Part shown: piece by piece, positions 54,078 through 61,347 of the stretch
Position numbering within the stretch: the first letter of the stretch is position 1
Layout of the letters: each line of letters begins with the position of its first letter
Assembly (NCBI RefSeq): GCF_004217135.1
Contig: NZ_SHKK01000001.1
Location: 2,790,001-2,854,000, forward strand
Origin: Micromonospora violae
Lineage (GTDB): Bacteria; Actinomycetota; Actinomycetes; Mycobacteriales; Micromonosporaceae
Length of the DNA: 64,000 nucleotides
Reading direction: 5' to 3'
Translations under genes and position numbers: made by a program
Notes under the pieces: model-generated
The model's input: only the letters and a program-made list of their open reading frames with translations
Databases searched by the model: none
What the model was told of the DNA's origin: nothing

Positions 54078-55318
54078 GCCTCCGGTACGGTGACCCGGTG
54101 CAGCCGAGGTAACACGCGGGTCAGTACCCAGTGCGGTGCGGCCGCGCCCCCGGTGAGGCGGCGCATCAGCCCGGCGGCGGTGTCGACGGCGCGGAAGGCG
54201 TAGGGCACCATCTCGTCCTGGTAGCCGGCGATCGCCTCCTCCACCGCTCCGGTGGCCCGAGCCTCGACCAGCCTGCGGCCGAGCAGGGCGGCGTCGCGGA
54301 GCGCCGTGTTGCCGCCGTGGGCGCCGAACGGCGGCATGACGTGCACGGCGTCGCCCATCATCGTCGCCCGGGGCACCGCCCACCGGCGCGGGCGCTGGCC
54401 GGTGGCGAAGAGGTTGAGCACCGTGGCGTCCAATTCGGCCGTGCCGACCAGCCGCCGGATGACCGGGTGGAAGTCCGTACTCAGCTGGGAGGCCAGTCTC
54501 CACAGCGCCAGAAGGTCCCCGCGGACGCCGACGGGCACCTCCTCCTGCCGGAGCAGCAGTCCCCACATGACGTAGTCGTAGCCGGGGGGCGCGTAGCTCT
54601 CCGGGGCCAGGCGCGCGAACGCCTCCTGTGGGTTCTCACTGAACCTCATGGAGGTGAAGAAGAAGGCGCGGCCTGGTCGGTCGGCGATGGCCAGGACCCC
54701 GCTGGTACGCAGCGCGTCGGGGATGACGCTCTCGCCGTTGCGGTGCAGGGGCGACCGGCCGTAGATGCCCGCCATCGGGGTGTTCGCCGGGTCCGCGTCC
54801 GGCATGATGTGCGCGCGCAGCGCTGAGCCGACGCCGTCCGCGCCCACGACGACGCTTGCCGAGGCCGCGCCGCCGTCGGCGAACCGCAGCCGCAGCCCTC
54901 CCGGGCCGCCGTCTTCCACCGCGACGGCGGCCTTGCCGTAGTGGATGCGCCCGTTCAGCCCGGATTGCAGGATCGACCGCAGTGTCAGTCGGTCGACCTG
55001 GCGGGTCGCGTGCGGCTCGTCCTTGAAGGTGATGGTGAATGCGTCCCGCAGCCGGCTGTCGGTGAAGCGCAGGTGCCCGCCGGGCTCGTCGCCGGTGATC
55101 AGCGCCAGGTTGTACAGGGCGCGGGGCAGGCTCTTGCGCAGCGCGTCCAGCCCGTGCCGGTCGAGGATGATCCGGTAGCCCTGCCGCCGGACGAAAGGCC
55201 CCGGATCCCGTTCGTAGACGTGCACGTCGATGCCTGCGCGCATGAGGTACTGGGCGAGGCAGAGGCCGGAGAGGCCGGCCCCGGCGATTGCCACTGAGAA
55301 GTTCGTCGATGTGCCCAT
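54074..55318 (-). CDS. FAD-dependent monooxygenase
   Basis: 414 residues. FAD-binding GxGxxG start (VAIAGAGLSGLCLAQYLMRAGIDVHVYERD), the GADGVGS motif and GDAVHVMPPFGAHGGNTALRDA are intact, as in class A aromatic hydroxylases such as TetX/rifampicin monooxygenase. It may inactivate an antibiotic or hydroxylate an aromatic compound. A MarR regulator follows in the same operon, and a MarR-type operator overlaps the promoter. Confidence 0.88.
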   Translation of the reverse strand: MGTSTNFSVAIAGAGLSGLCLAQYLMRAGIDVHVYERDPGPFVRRQGYRIILDRHGLDALRKSLPRALYNLALITGDEPGGHLRFTDSRLRDAFTITFKDEPHATRQVDRLTLRSILQSGLNGRIHYGKAAVAVEDGGPGGLRLRFADGGAASASVVVGADGVGSALRAHIMPDADPANTPMAGIYGRSPLHRNGESVIPDALRTSGVLAIADRPGRAFFFTSMRFSENPQEAFARLAPESYAPPGYDYVMWGLLLRQEEVPVGVRGDLLALWRLASQLSTDFHPVIRRLVGTAELDATVLNLFATGQRPRRWAVPRATMMGDAVHVMPPFGAHGGNTALRDAALLGRRLVEARATGAVEEAIAGYQDEMVPYAFRAVDTAAGLMRRLTGGAAAPHWVLTRVLPRLHRVTVPEA

Positions 55319-55324
55319 GCGGTT

Positions 55325-55341
55325 ATCTTAATGACTAAGAT
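55325..55341 (-). promoter_or_regulatory. MarR-type operator over leaderless promoter
   Basis: ATCTTA-N5-TAAGAT. On the minus strand the gene-proximal TAAGAT is also a -10, six bases before the ATG at 55318. Confidence 0.65.
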
Positions 55342-55401
55342 GATTTGAGCAAGGCCACCGACGGACCCGGTGCGTGACCGCAGCCACGGCGCTGCGCACG
55401 C

Positions 55402-55443
55402 CCCGCAGGGGCCGGCGGCGTGGTTCCCGCCGACCCCTGCGGG
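55402..55443 (-). terminator. 17-bp stem terminator after acylase
   Basis: CCCGCAGGGGCCGGCGG at 55402-55418 pairs with 55427-55443 (one G-U type mismatch), 5 bases beyond the acylase stop. Confidence 0.8.
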
Positions 55444-55448
55444 CGAGA

Positions 55449-58400
55449 TCACCGTCCGTACAGCTCGAACTCGTAGAGCGAGAACCCGTAGGAGGTGGCC
55501 CGCTTGACCCCGTACACCCGCACGTAGCGGGCGGTGACCGGGGCGAAGGTGGCGTTGTCGACGCCACCGTTGCCGGTGGTGGTGGTGAACACCGGCGTCC
55601 AGGCGCTGCCGTCGCCGGAGACCTCGATCCGGTACGAGGTGGCGTACGCGGCCTCCCAGCGCAGCACCGCCCGGTTGACGGTACGGGCCGCGCCGAGATC
55701 GACCCGGATCCACTGGTTGTCGTTGTAGCTGCTGGCCCACCGGCTGCCGAGATCGCCGTCGACCGCCTTGCCCGGGGTGTGGCTGGTCAGGAACTGGGTG
55801 CTCGACGCGGTGGCCGGACGGCCCCGGGCCAGGTTGGTGACGTCGTCGCCCCGGCGCGCCGGGAAGGAGACGACCTGCTGGTAGGTGGGGCGGTTCTGCC
55901 AGGCGATCAGCGGGTGGGCGATGCCGCCGAGCCCGGACTGCGCGATCGAGTCGGCGCACCACTGGTCACCGGCAGAGCAGGACGTGTCGCCCGGGTAGAC
56001 CGTGGTGGCCGGAATCGCGGCGGCCTGGCCGAGCGTGTCGAGCAGGGACTGCCGGCACGCGCCGAGGTTGCCGTTGCCGCAGTACGCGCGGCCCAGCCCG
56101 CCGGCGACGGGGTCGCCGAGCACGGTGCGCAGGTCCTTGTCGACGTAGCCCCACCAGCCGTACTGGAACGACGAGCCCTTGTGCGCCTGACCCTGCAACG
56201 CCCAGCTCGCGGTGCCGTCGCGCCCGCCGTTCTGGCCACCCGACGGCGCCTCGTTCACCTCGATGGCGTCGACCAGCGCGGCGTAGAGGTCCGGTCCGAG
56301 GCCGGGGCGGAACTGCGCCGAGGCCAGCAGCGGCCACCAGGCGTCGAAGATCCGGATGGCGTCGGCGTGCTGGTAGACCTTCGAGCCGGGGGACGTCTCC
56401 ACCCGCCGGGCGCCGGCCTGCTGCCAGGCCCGCAGCTTACCCACCGCGCCGGTCAGCGCCGGATCGGTGACCGGCGTGCTGTCCAGCACCCGCAGCAGGT
56501 CGCCGAGGACCTGTTGGCCGCGCAGGTCGGTCACCGCCGCGTCCGCCATGATCTTGACGACGTCGGCGCGACCCAGCTTGCGGTGCGCGATCGCGGCGCG
56601 CACCGGGCCGTCGAGCAGCTGACCCCGGTGTACGGAGCCGAAGCTGAAGTTGCCGTCCGCAGCCCCGAAGTCCCGCGCCTGCTTGTTGTTCCAGCTGATG
56701 TAGTAGTCCTGGTTGACCGACTGCGGATGCGCCGACGCCGGGGTGTAGGTGGCGTCGTTGGTGTCCGGGTTCCAGCCGACCCACTCATACGCCGGTTCGG
56801 CCTTTGTGGGCAGGTTCGGGTCGGCGGTGGCCGGGCGGACCGGGTTCGAGCCGGAGTTGACGTACGCCGCCTCGGTCGAGTTGACGTAGAACCAGTTGAA
56901 CGCGTACCCGACGTTGGCCGCGGCCGCCTGGAACGCCGCCGCGCTGCCCATCGCCGACGGGTCGTTGTAGGCCTGGAAGCCGATCGCCGAGTCGGCCTCG
57001 TGCCGGTAGGTGGAGCGCAGTTTGGTGAACGCGGTCGGCTGCCCGTTCACCAGGCCCCGGTAGGCGACCAGCCCGTACTTGGTGCGCAACGCGCGCAGCG
57101 TGTACGAGCCGGCCGGGGTGGAGTCGGCCAGCGTCGGGGACCAGGAGTTGCGCTGCTCCAGCGCCTCCATGGCGAGGCACTGCCCGTGGTAGAGGTAGCT
57201 GTTGGTGCGCAGCGTCGGCGCGCTGCCGTCGGTGGTGCACAGCGGCACCGCGTACGTGTCGGTGAGGTCCTGCGAGGCGGAGGTGGCGCTCCACGCGTAG
57301 TCCTGGCCACGGCCGAGCAGCACGTAGAGGTTCAGCCCGGCGAACGCGGCGCCGCGCGCGCTGATGCCTGGCCCCTGCAGCTCCTGGAGCATCAGCAGCT
57401 GCGGTGCGAAGTAGCCGGTCTGCGGCCCGAACACGGCGACGGGGTTGCCGGTGGTGGTGTGCTGTCCGGAGACCACGACCGCGTTGGACATGCCGTGCGC
57501 GCGCAGGTTCGTCAGGCCGCCGAGCAGCTCCTGGGTGGCGGTGCTGGCGCCGGTGCGGGCGGCGGCCCCGCCGGTGGCGTCGTACGCGAGGGGTTCGGCG
57601 ACCACCGAGCCGGCGTCGGGGAGCACCGCGCTGGTCGCGCCGGGCGGTGTCGCTCCGTACGGGAAGCTCTGCCCGTCGTGGAGGGTGAGGACGGTCTCCG
57701 GGTCGTTCTGTGAGCGGAACGCCGCCCACACCCGGTCGCCCTCGCCTGCGCCGTACTTGGCTCGGGCGGCCACCCGGACCAGGGCGGACTGGATCTCGCT
57801 GCCGCCTCCCCCGCCGAAGAGCCCGCCGACGACGCCGGCGGTGGCGATCAGGTCGGTCATGGTGAAGTGCTTGGGCTTGCCAGCGCCGGTGAGGACGTAC
57901 TCGCCCGGGTAGTTGTCGTCGGCGATCGACTTGTCGATGTAGGCGTTGATGCCGGCGATGTAGTCGACCACGTCGGTGTAGAGCTGCTGGCCCCGGGCGC
58001 CCTTGGTGCGCAGCGCGTCCACCTGGGCCTGAAGGTCCGCCTCGGTGTAGGGCGAGTTGGCCCAGACGCTCTGCTCCAGCTCACGGTTGCCGGGCGCGCC
58101 GCCGGCGAACGAGGTGACGTTGCCGCGGCCGACGTGGCGCAGCAGATCCATCACCCAGAGCCGGTCCTGGGCCCCGGCGTAGCCGGCGCCGAACATGGTG
58201 CCGGCGCGGGTGGTGCCGGTGATGTGCGGAACGCCGGTGGCCTTGTCCCGAACGATGGTGACGTCGGCGCGCGGCGAGATGGTGCTCTCGACCTGCGCGG
58301 CCGGCACGCCGAACGAGGCGTCGTTGTAGAAGTGGGCGATCTGCTCGTCGGTGAGCCCGGCGTAGTTGTAGACCAGGTTCGCGTACTCGTCGAGCTGGTC

Positions 58401-58634
58401 GCTGGAGTGCGCCGGTCGGGTGCCGAGCACCTGGTGCGCCAGGATGGCGACCAGCGTGGCGTTGCCGTTCTGCCCGGGAGGCAGGATGTCGGCGCACTGG
58501 CCGAGGCAGTAGTCGTTGGCGGCGAAGGTGCTGGCGGCCAGCGCCGGCGACGGCGGGGTCACCGTCAGGACGCTCGCGGTCAGGACGGCGGCGGTGAACG
58601 CCGCGAGCCGGGTACGGACAGCGGGACGGGGCAT
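55449..58634 (-). CDS. secreted penicillin-acylase-family Ntn hydrolase with F5/8 type C domain
   Basis: 1061 residues, ATG at 58634 with GGAGGA upstream. Signal peptide ends near SPALAAS. The alpha chain (to about 382) has DKATGVPHITGTTRAGTMFGAGYAGAQDRLW; the autocatalytic break precedes Ser383 in HGMSNAVVVSG. In the beta chain, GPQTGYFAPQLL and the QDYAWSATS region match the acylase fold. The extra C-terminal part is a discoidin/F5-8 type C module (NLARGRPATASSTQF...WIRVDLGAARTV...YVRVYGVK), which binds sugars. Family members deacylate penicillins, homoserine lactones or lipopeptides. A carbohydrate-binding tail is an uncommon addition. Confidence 0.9.
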   Translation of the reverse strand: MPRPAVRTRLAAFTAAVLTASVLTVTPPSPALAASTFAANDYCLGQCADILPPGQNGNATLVAILAHQVLGTRPAHSSDQLDEYANLVYNYAGLTDEQIAHFYNDASFGVPAAQVESTISPRADVTIVRDKATGVPHITGTTRAGTMFGAGYAGAQDRLWVMDLLRHVGRGNVTSFAGGAPGNRELEQSVWANSPYTEADLQAQVDALRTKGARGQQLYTDVVDYIAGINAYIDKSIADDNYPGEYVLTGAGKPKHFTMTDLIATAGVVGGLFGGGGGSEIQSALVRVAARAKYGAGEGDRVWAAFRSQNDPETVLTLHDGQSFPYGATPPGATSAVLPDAGSVVAEPLAYDATGGAAARTGASTATQELLGGLTNLRAHGMSNAVVVSGQHTTTGNPVAVFGPQTGYFAPQLLMLQELQGPGISARGAAFAGLNLYVLLGRGQDYAWSATSASQDLTDTYAVPLCTTDGSAPTLRTNSYLYHGQCLAMEALEQRNSWSPTLADSTPAGSYTLRALRTKYGLVAYRGLVNGQPTAFTKLRSTYRHEADSAIGFQAYNDPSAMGSAAAFQAAAANVGYAFNWFYVNSTEAAYVNSGSNPVRPATADPNLPTKAEPAYEWVGWNPDTNDATYTPASAHPQSVNQDYYISWNNKQARDFGAADGNFSFGSVHRGQLLDGPVRAAIAHRKLGRADVVKIMADAAVTDLRGQQVLGDLLRVLDSTPVTDPALTGAVGKLRAWQQAGARRVETSPGSKVYQHADAIRIFDAWWPLLASAQFRPGLGPDLYAALVDAIEVNEAPSGGQNGGRDGTASWALQGQAHKGSSFQYGWWGYVDKDLRTVLGDPVAGGLGRAYCGNGNLGACRQSLLDTLGQAAAIPATTVYPGDTSCSAGDQWCADSIAQSGLGGIAHPLIAWQNRPTYQQVVSFPARRGDDVTNLARGRPATASSTQFLTSHTPGKAVDGDLGSRWASSYNDNQWIRVDLGAARTVNRAVLRWEAAYATSYRIEVSGDGSAWTPVFTTTTGNGGVDNATFAPVTARYVRVYGVKRATSYGFSLYEFELYGR

Positions 58635-59054
58635 GGCGATCCTCCGGGGACGCGGAGTCGGGCCGTTCGGTCACGCCCGGCTTCCGGTGCCGACGTCTCG
58701 CCCTCCGCGCCCGGGCGATCCGCCGAGAGGTGAGAGTGACTCATATCTATCTCGGGCAATGATCGGCGCAGGACCGCCGTCCGGGATACCCGTCGTTCAC
58801 CACGCGCCAATGCCGACGTTTCGCCGTCTTTCGCCATCGGGACCAGGCCCGGCGGGCATGACGCGATCACGGTGTACGTTGCCAGTGAGCCACACACCTC
58901 CGCCTCCTCGAACGGACTGGAGTCACCCAACGCCGCCTTCCACAGATTCCGTCCCTGTCCAGTCGGGCGAAGACGCCTGCGGATCTGCGTCCCCGTTGGC
59001 AGCGATGAGCGTGCGGGCTCGTGTCATGACCGTTGGGTGTGCGTAGGAGTGGCG
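58635..59054. other. 420-base gene-free divergent region
   Basis: Between the acylase and the plus-strand hypothetical gene no frame shows gene-like composition. The only AT-rich patch (GACTCATATCTATCT near 58738) may hold the acylase promoter. No other repeats or hairpins of note were seen. Confidence 0.35.
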
Positions 59055-59912
59055 ATGCGGGAGTGGCTTGACGATTTCTGGTCTCGAACACGCGCCGTGC
59101 AGATTGTGGAGGGCGGTGAGGACGGAGGCCCTCTTCGCGACCGTGCGATTGTGACTGAGCTGATGGACGCGGTGACTGTCGAGGCGGCGCGGGAGTTGAC
59201 CACGACCGGTCGCTTCACCGGTGACATCTGTCGTTGTCACGGTGGGCCCACGATCGTGCTCCGCGACAGAGCGGGCGACGTGCTCGCCAGAGCTGGGCTG
59301 CACGGGCACGACTCGGTCAGTTGGGAACGATCGAGGTTCCGTAACGACCTCGTCGTGGCGGACCCTGCGACGCTCCGCCTGTTTTTGGCCGGGCACGGCG
59401 TACCGAATCAGCTGACGTCGTTCCTGGGGCCGTTGGCCGACCTGCTGCACCTGCACGAGGGCCGCCCGCAGTTCCGGCCAGCCGGGAAAAGAGGCAAGCG
59501 GTACCTGACCGAGCGCAGGGTCCCGGACGTGCTGCATCCTGTGTTGGTCGCCGCCAGCGGTCAACAGTGTGGCGAACTGTCCGATACACAGGTCGACGGC
59601 ATCCGTCGACGGCTCACCGCCGCCATGCCCTACCCCACCGCCAGGGCGGCGATCCTGCTGTCCTGGCTGGGCCGTCTGCCCATTCCCGCGGAGGCGCTGT
59701 GGGGAGAAGGCGTCCTGGTACGGCAGCTACTCGCCGATCTCAGCCCGCACGACGTCGCGACCGCGGCCGCCGAAACCCGCACCGGACATGTCGCGACCGG
59801 AGTGATCAACCTGATCATGCACTCCGGTGACGACGGCACGTTGACCACAGCCGTCGGCCCGACGCTGCGTCACCTGTTTCCACCGACACCGGTGGCCGAC
59901 ACCGTCCGGTAG
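59055..59912 (+). CDS. conserved hypothetical protein with CRC motif
   Basis: 285 residues from the ATG at 59055, preceded by TAGGAGT. The N-terminal domain (about 20-115: VTVEAARELTTTGRFTGDICRCHGGPTIVLRDRAGDVLARAGLHG) has a Cys-x-Cys-His cluster and looks sheet-rich. The C-terminal part is helical (DTQVDGIRRRLTAAMPYPTARAAILLSWLGRLPIPAEAL) and ends in a disordered tail. No signal peptide. No family recognised; the CRCH site could bind metal. Confidence 0.7.
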   Translation: MREWLDDFWSRTRAVQIVEGGEDGGPLRDRAIVTELMDAVTVEAARELTTTGRFTGDICRCHGGPTIVLRDRAGDVLARAGLHGHDSVSWERSRFRNDLVVADPATLRLFLAGHGVPNQLTSFLGPLADLLHLHEGRPQFRPAGKRGKRYLTERRVPDVLHPVLVAASGQQCGELSDTQVDGIRRRLTAAMPYPTARAAILLSWLGRLPIPAEALWGEGVLVRQLLADLSPHDVATAAAETRTGHVATGVINLIMHSGDDGTLTTAVGPTLRHLFPPTPVADTVR

Positions 59913-59944
59913 CCGTCGCAGGGTCGGTCGGCGACCGGCATCGG

Positions 59945-60412
59945 TTACGTGGCGAGGTGGCCGGTGGCCCGCAGCAGCGCCCGGGTGAACCGGTTGAGGT
60001 CCACACCGGGGAGTTGCGCCGGGGTGAACCAGTCCAGTTCGCTGATCTCTTCGCCGTCCGGCGCCGGTGCCCCCTCGGCGATACCGGCCTCGTAGACGGC
60101 GGTGACGTAGGCGACCCGGTCACCGTTGGGATAGGTCACCTCGTAGTCGGTGCCGCCGAGGACGTCCAGGAGCCGCGGCTGGCTGATCTGGACGCCGATC
60201 TCTTCCCGGATCTCACGCACGGCCGCCTCGGCTGGCGATTCGCCGATCTCCACGGCACCGCCGGGCACCGCCCACCCGTCCCTGCTCCCGGCGTGACGCA
60301 CCAGCAGGAGCCGCGCCTGCTCGTCGACGACGATGACCGACACCGACGGCAGGTGGACCAGCTCGTGGCCGATCACGGCCCGCAGCCGGGCCAGGTACGG
60401 GGAGATAGCCAT
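59945..60412 (-). CDS. NUDIX hydrolase
   Basis: 155 residues. Complete Nudix box: GGAVEIGESPAEAAVREIREEIGVQI, with SVIVVDEQARLLLVRH before it and ELDWFTPAQLPGVDLN after it. It cleaves nucleoside diphosphate-linked compounds, specific substrate unknown. Paralogous in type but not close to the NUDIX at 44583. Leaderless start (see 60419). Confidence 0.9.
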   Translation of the reverse strand: MAISPYLARLRAVIGHELVHLPSVSVIVVDEQARLLLVRHAGSRDGWAVPGGAVEIGESPAEAAVREIREEIGVQISQPRLLDVLGGTDYEVTYPNGDRVAYVTAVYEAGIAEGAPAPDGEEISELDWFTPAQLPGVDLNRFTRALLRATGHLAT

Positions 60413-60418
60413 CAGCGT

Positions 60419-60424
60419 ACGGTA
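60419..60424 (-). promoter_or_regulatory. -10 hexamer of NUDIX gene
   Basis: Minus-strand TACCGT, six bases, ATG at 60412. Confidence 0.4.
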
Positions 60425-60469
60425 GCCGCCCCTGCGGTACCGGCCCGCTCTGACGTTGCCCAGTGAGCG

Positions 60470-61126
60470 CTAGAGGTGACCGGTCCAGGGTCTGCCGACG
60501 CCCTCGCGTGTCGCGCTACGCCCGCGTGGCAGGTCGAGAACATCGATCAGGCTGGGGTCCTCGTCGGCGGCATGGTGCAGGTGCCCGACCTTGCCGTTGC
60601 TACCGCTCGCGTCGGAGGCTCCGATCAACTGCCAGACGCCGTCGTCCGCGTCGTGGCTGACGAACAGGACGGGCTCGTGGCGTTCGAAGACCTCAGGGGT
60701 CTGGATACAGACGGTGCCCAGCAGCCAGTGCCGCATCCACCAGGCTCGCCGATCATGCTGCATGACGTGGTCGGTGACCCACCAGACGAACGGCAGGTCC
60801 TCGTGGGCACGCGACTGCTCCGCGGTCAGGTCCGGACCGCCCTGCGGGACCCGCTCGAAAGGTTCGTCGACGAGGGAGAACGCGTGATCACCGTCGTTGG
60901 CGAAGATGATGGCGTGGAAGGTGCCACCCCCAGGGTTGCCGGCGCCGATCCCGACGGACAGACGGGCGACGTGCGGGTCCGAGCCGGTGGTCCAGCCGAA
61001 CGCATACGAAGCCAACTCACCGTGTGGCCCCACGAACTCGCCGAACGCCCGCCGGTCCATGCCGGTGGCGTCAGCCGTCGGTGCTTCAACGAGTACGCCT
61101 TCCCGCACCTGAATCTGCATCTTCAC
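60470..61126 (-). CDS. hypothetical cytoplasmic protein
   Basis: 218 residues from a GTG at 61126. It appears globular with a Trp/His-rich centre: ASYAFGWTTGSDPHVARLSVGIGAGNPGGGTFHAIIF, LPFVWWVTDHVMQHDRRAWWMRHWLLGT, PVLFVSHDADDGVWQLIGASDAS, KVGHLHHAADEDPSLIDVLDLPRG. No membrane helix or signal. The C-terminal phrase with HLHHAADEDPS recurs in some actinobacterial hypothetical proteins, but I cannot name a family. Leaderless (TAGGTT at 61133). Confidence 0.72.
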   Translation of the reverse strand: MKMQIQVREGVLVEAPTADATGMDRRAFGEFVGPHGELASYAFGWTTGSDPHVARLSVGIGAGNPGGGTFHAIIFANDGDHAFSLVDEPFERVPQGGPDLTAEQSRAHEDLPFVWWVTDHVMQHDRRAWWMRHWLLGTVCIQTPEVFERHEPVLFVSHDADDGVWQLIGASDASGSNGKVGHLHHAADEDPSLIDVLDLPRGRSATREGVGRPWTGHL

Positions 61127-61132
61127 GCCGGC

Positions 61133-61138
61133 AACCTA
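61133..61138 (-). promoter_or_regulatory. -10 hexamer of hypothetical gene
   Basis: Minus-strand TAGGTT, six bases, GTG at 61126. Confidence 0.4.
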
Positions 61139-61251
61139 GCTGATCGAGAACGTCGTCGCGCAGTCGCCCGCCATCCAGAATCCGCCGTTTGCGGATGAAT
61201 GAGTGGGCGTCTGCCGGGGCCAGGCCGCCATCGCCGACACCGGAAACATCC

Positions 61252-61264
61252 GTTATGCCATAAC
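61252..61264. promoter_or_regulatory. 13-bp palindrome upstream of IPT/TIG gene
   Basis: GTTATG-C-CATAAC, perfect arms, in an AT-rich patch 84 bases before the start; possible operator or promoter-proximal site. Confidence 0.4.
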
Positions 61265-61280
61265 TTGTCTGTTTCAATTT

Positions 61281-61337
61281 CGTTCAGTCGATGACGGGTG
61301 TCGCCGCATTGAGCTGACCCGTCAGTCGAACTGAACG
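61281..61337 (+). promoter_or_regulatory. large imperfect hairpin in 5' leader of IPT/TIG gene
   Basis: CGTTCAGTCGATGACGGGT (61281-61299) is inverted at 61317-61337 with two single-base bulges. The right arm ends at the Shine-Dalgarno stretch (61335-61343), so folding could affect translation; it could equally be two operator half-sites. Confidence 0.4.
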
Positions 61338-61347
61338 GGGGAAATTG

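Noticed and set aside
58872..59054. N-terminal extension of the hypothetical gene at 59055
   Set aside because: The extension is Arg/Pro/Ser-rich, and a ribosome site (TAGGAGT) points to the ATG at 59055.
61281..61337. Riboswitch in the leader of the IPT/TIG gene
   Set aside because: A single long hairpin without a conserved aptamer core; reported only as a structured leader.
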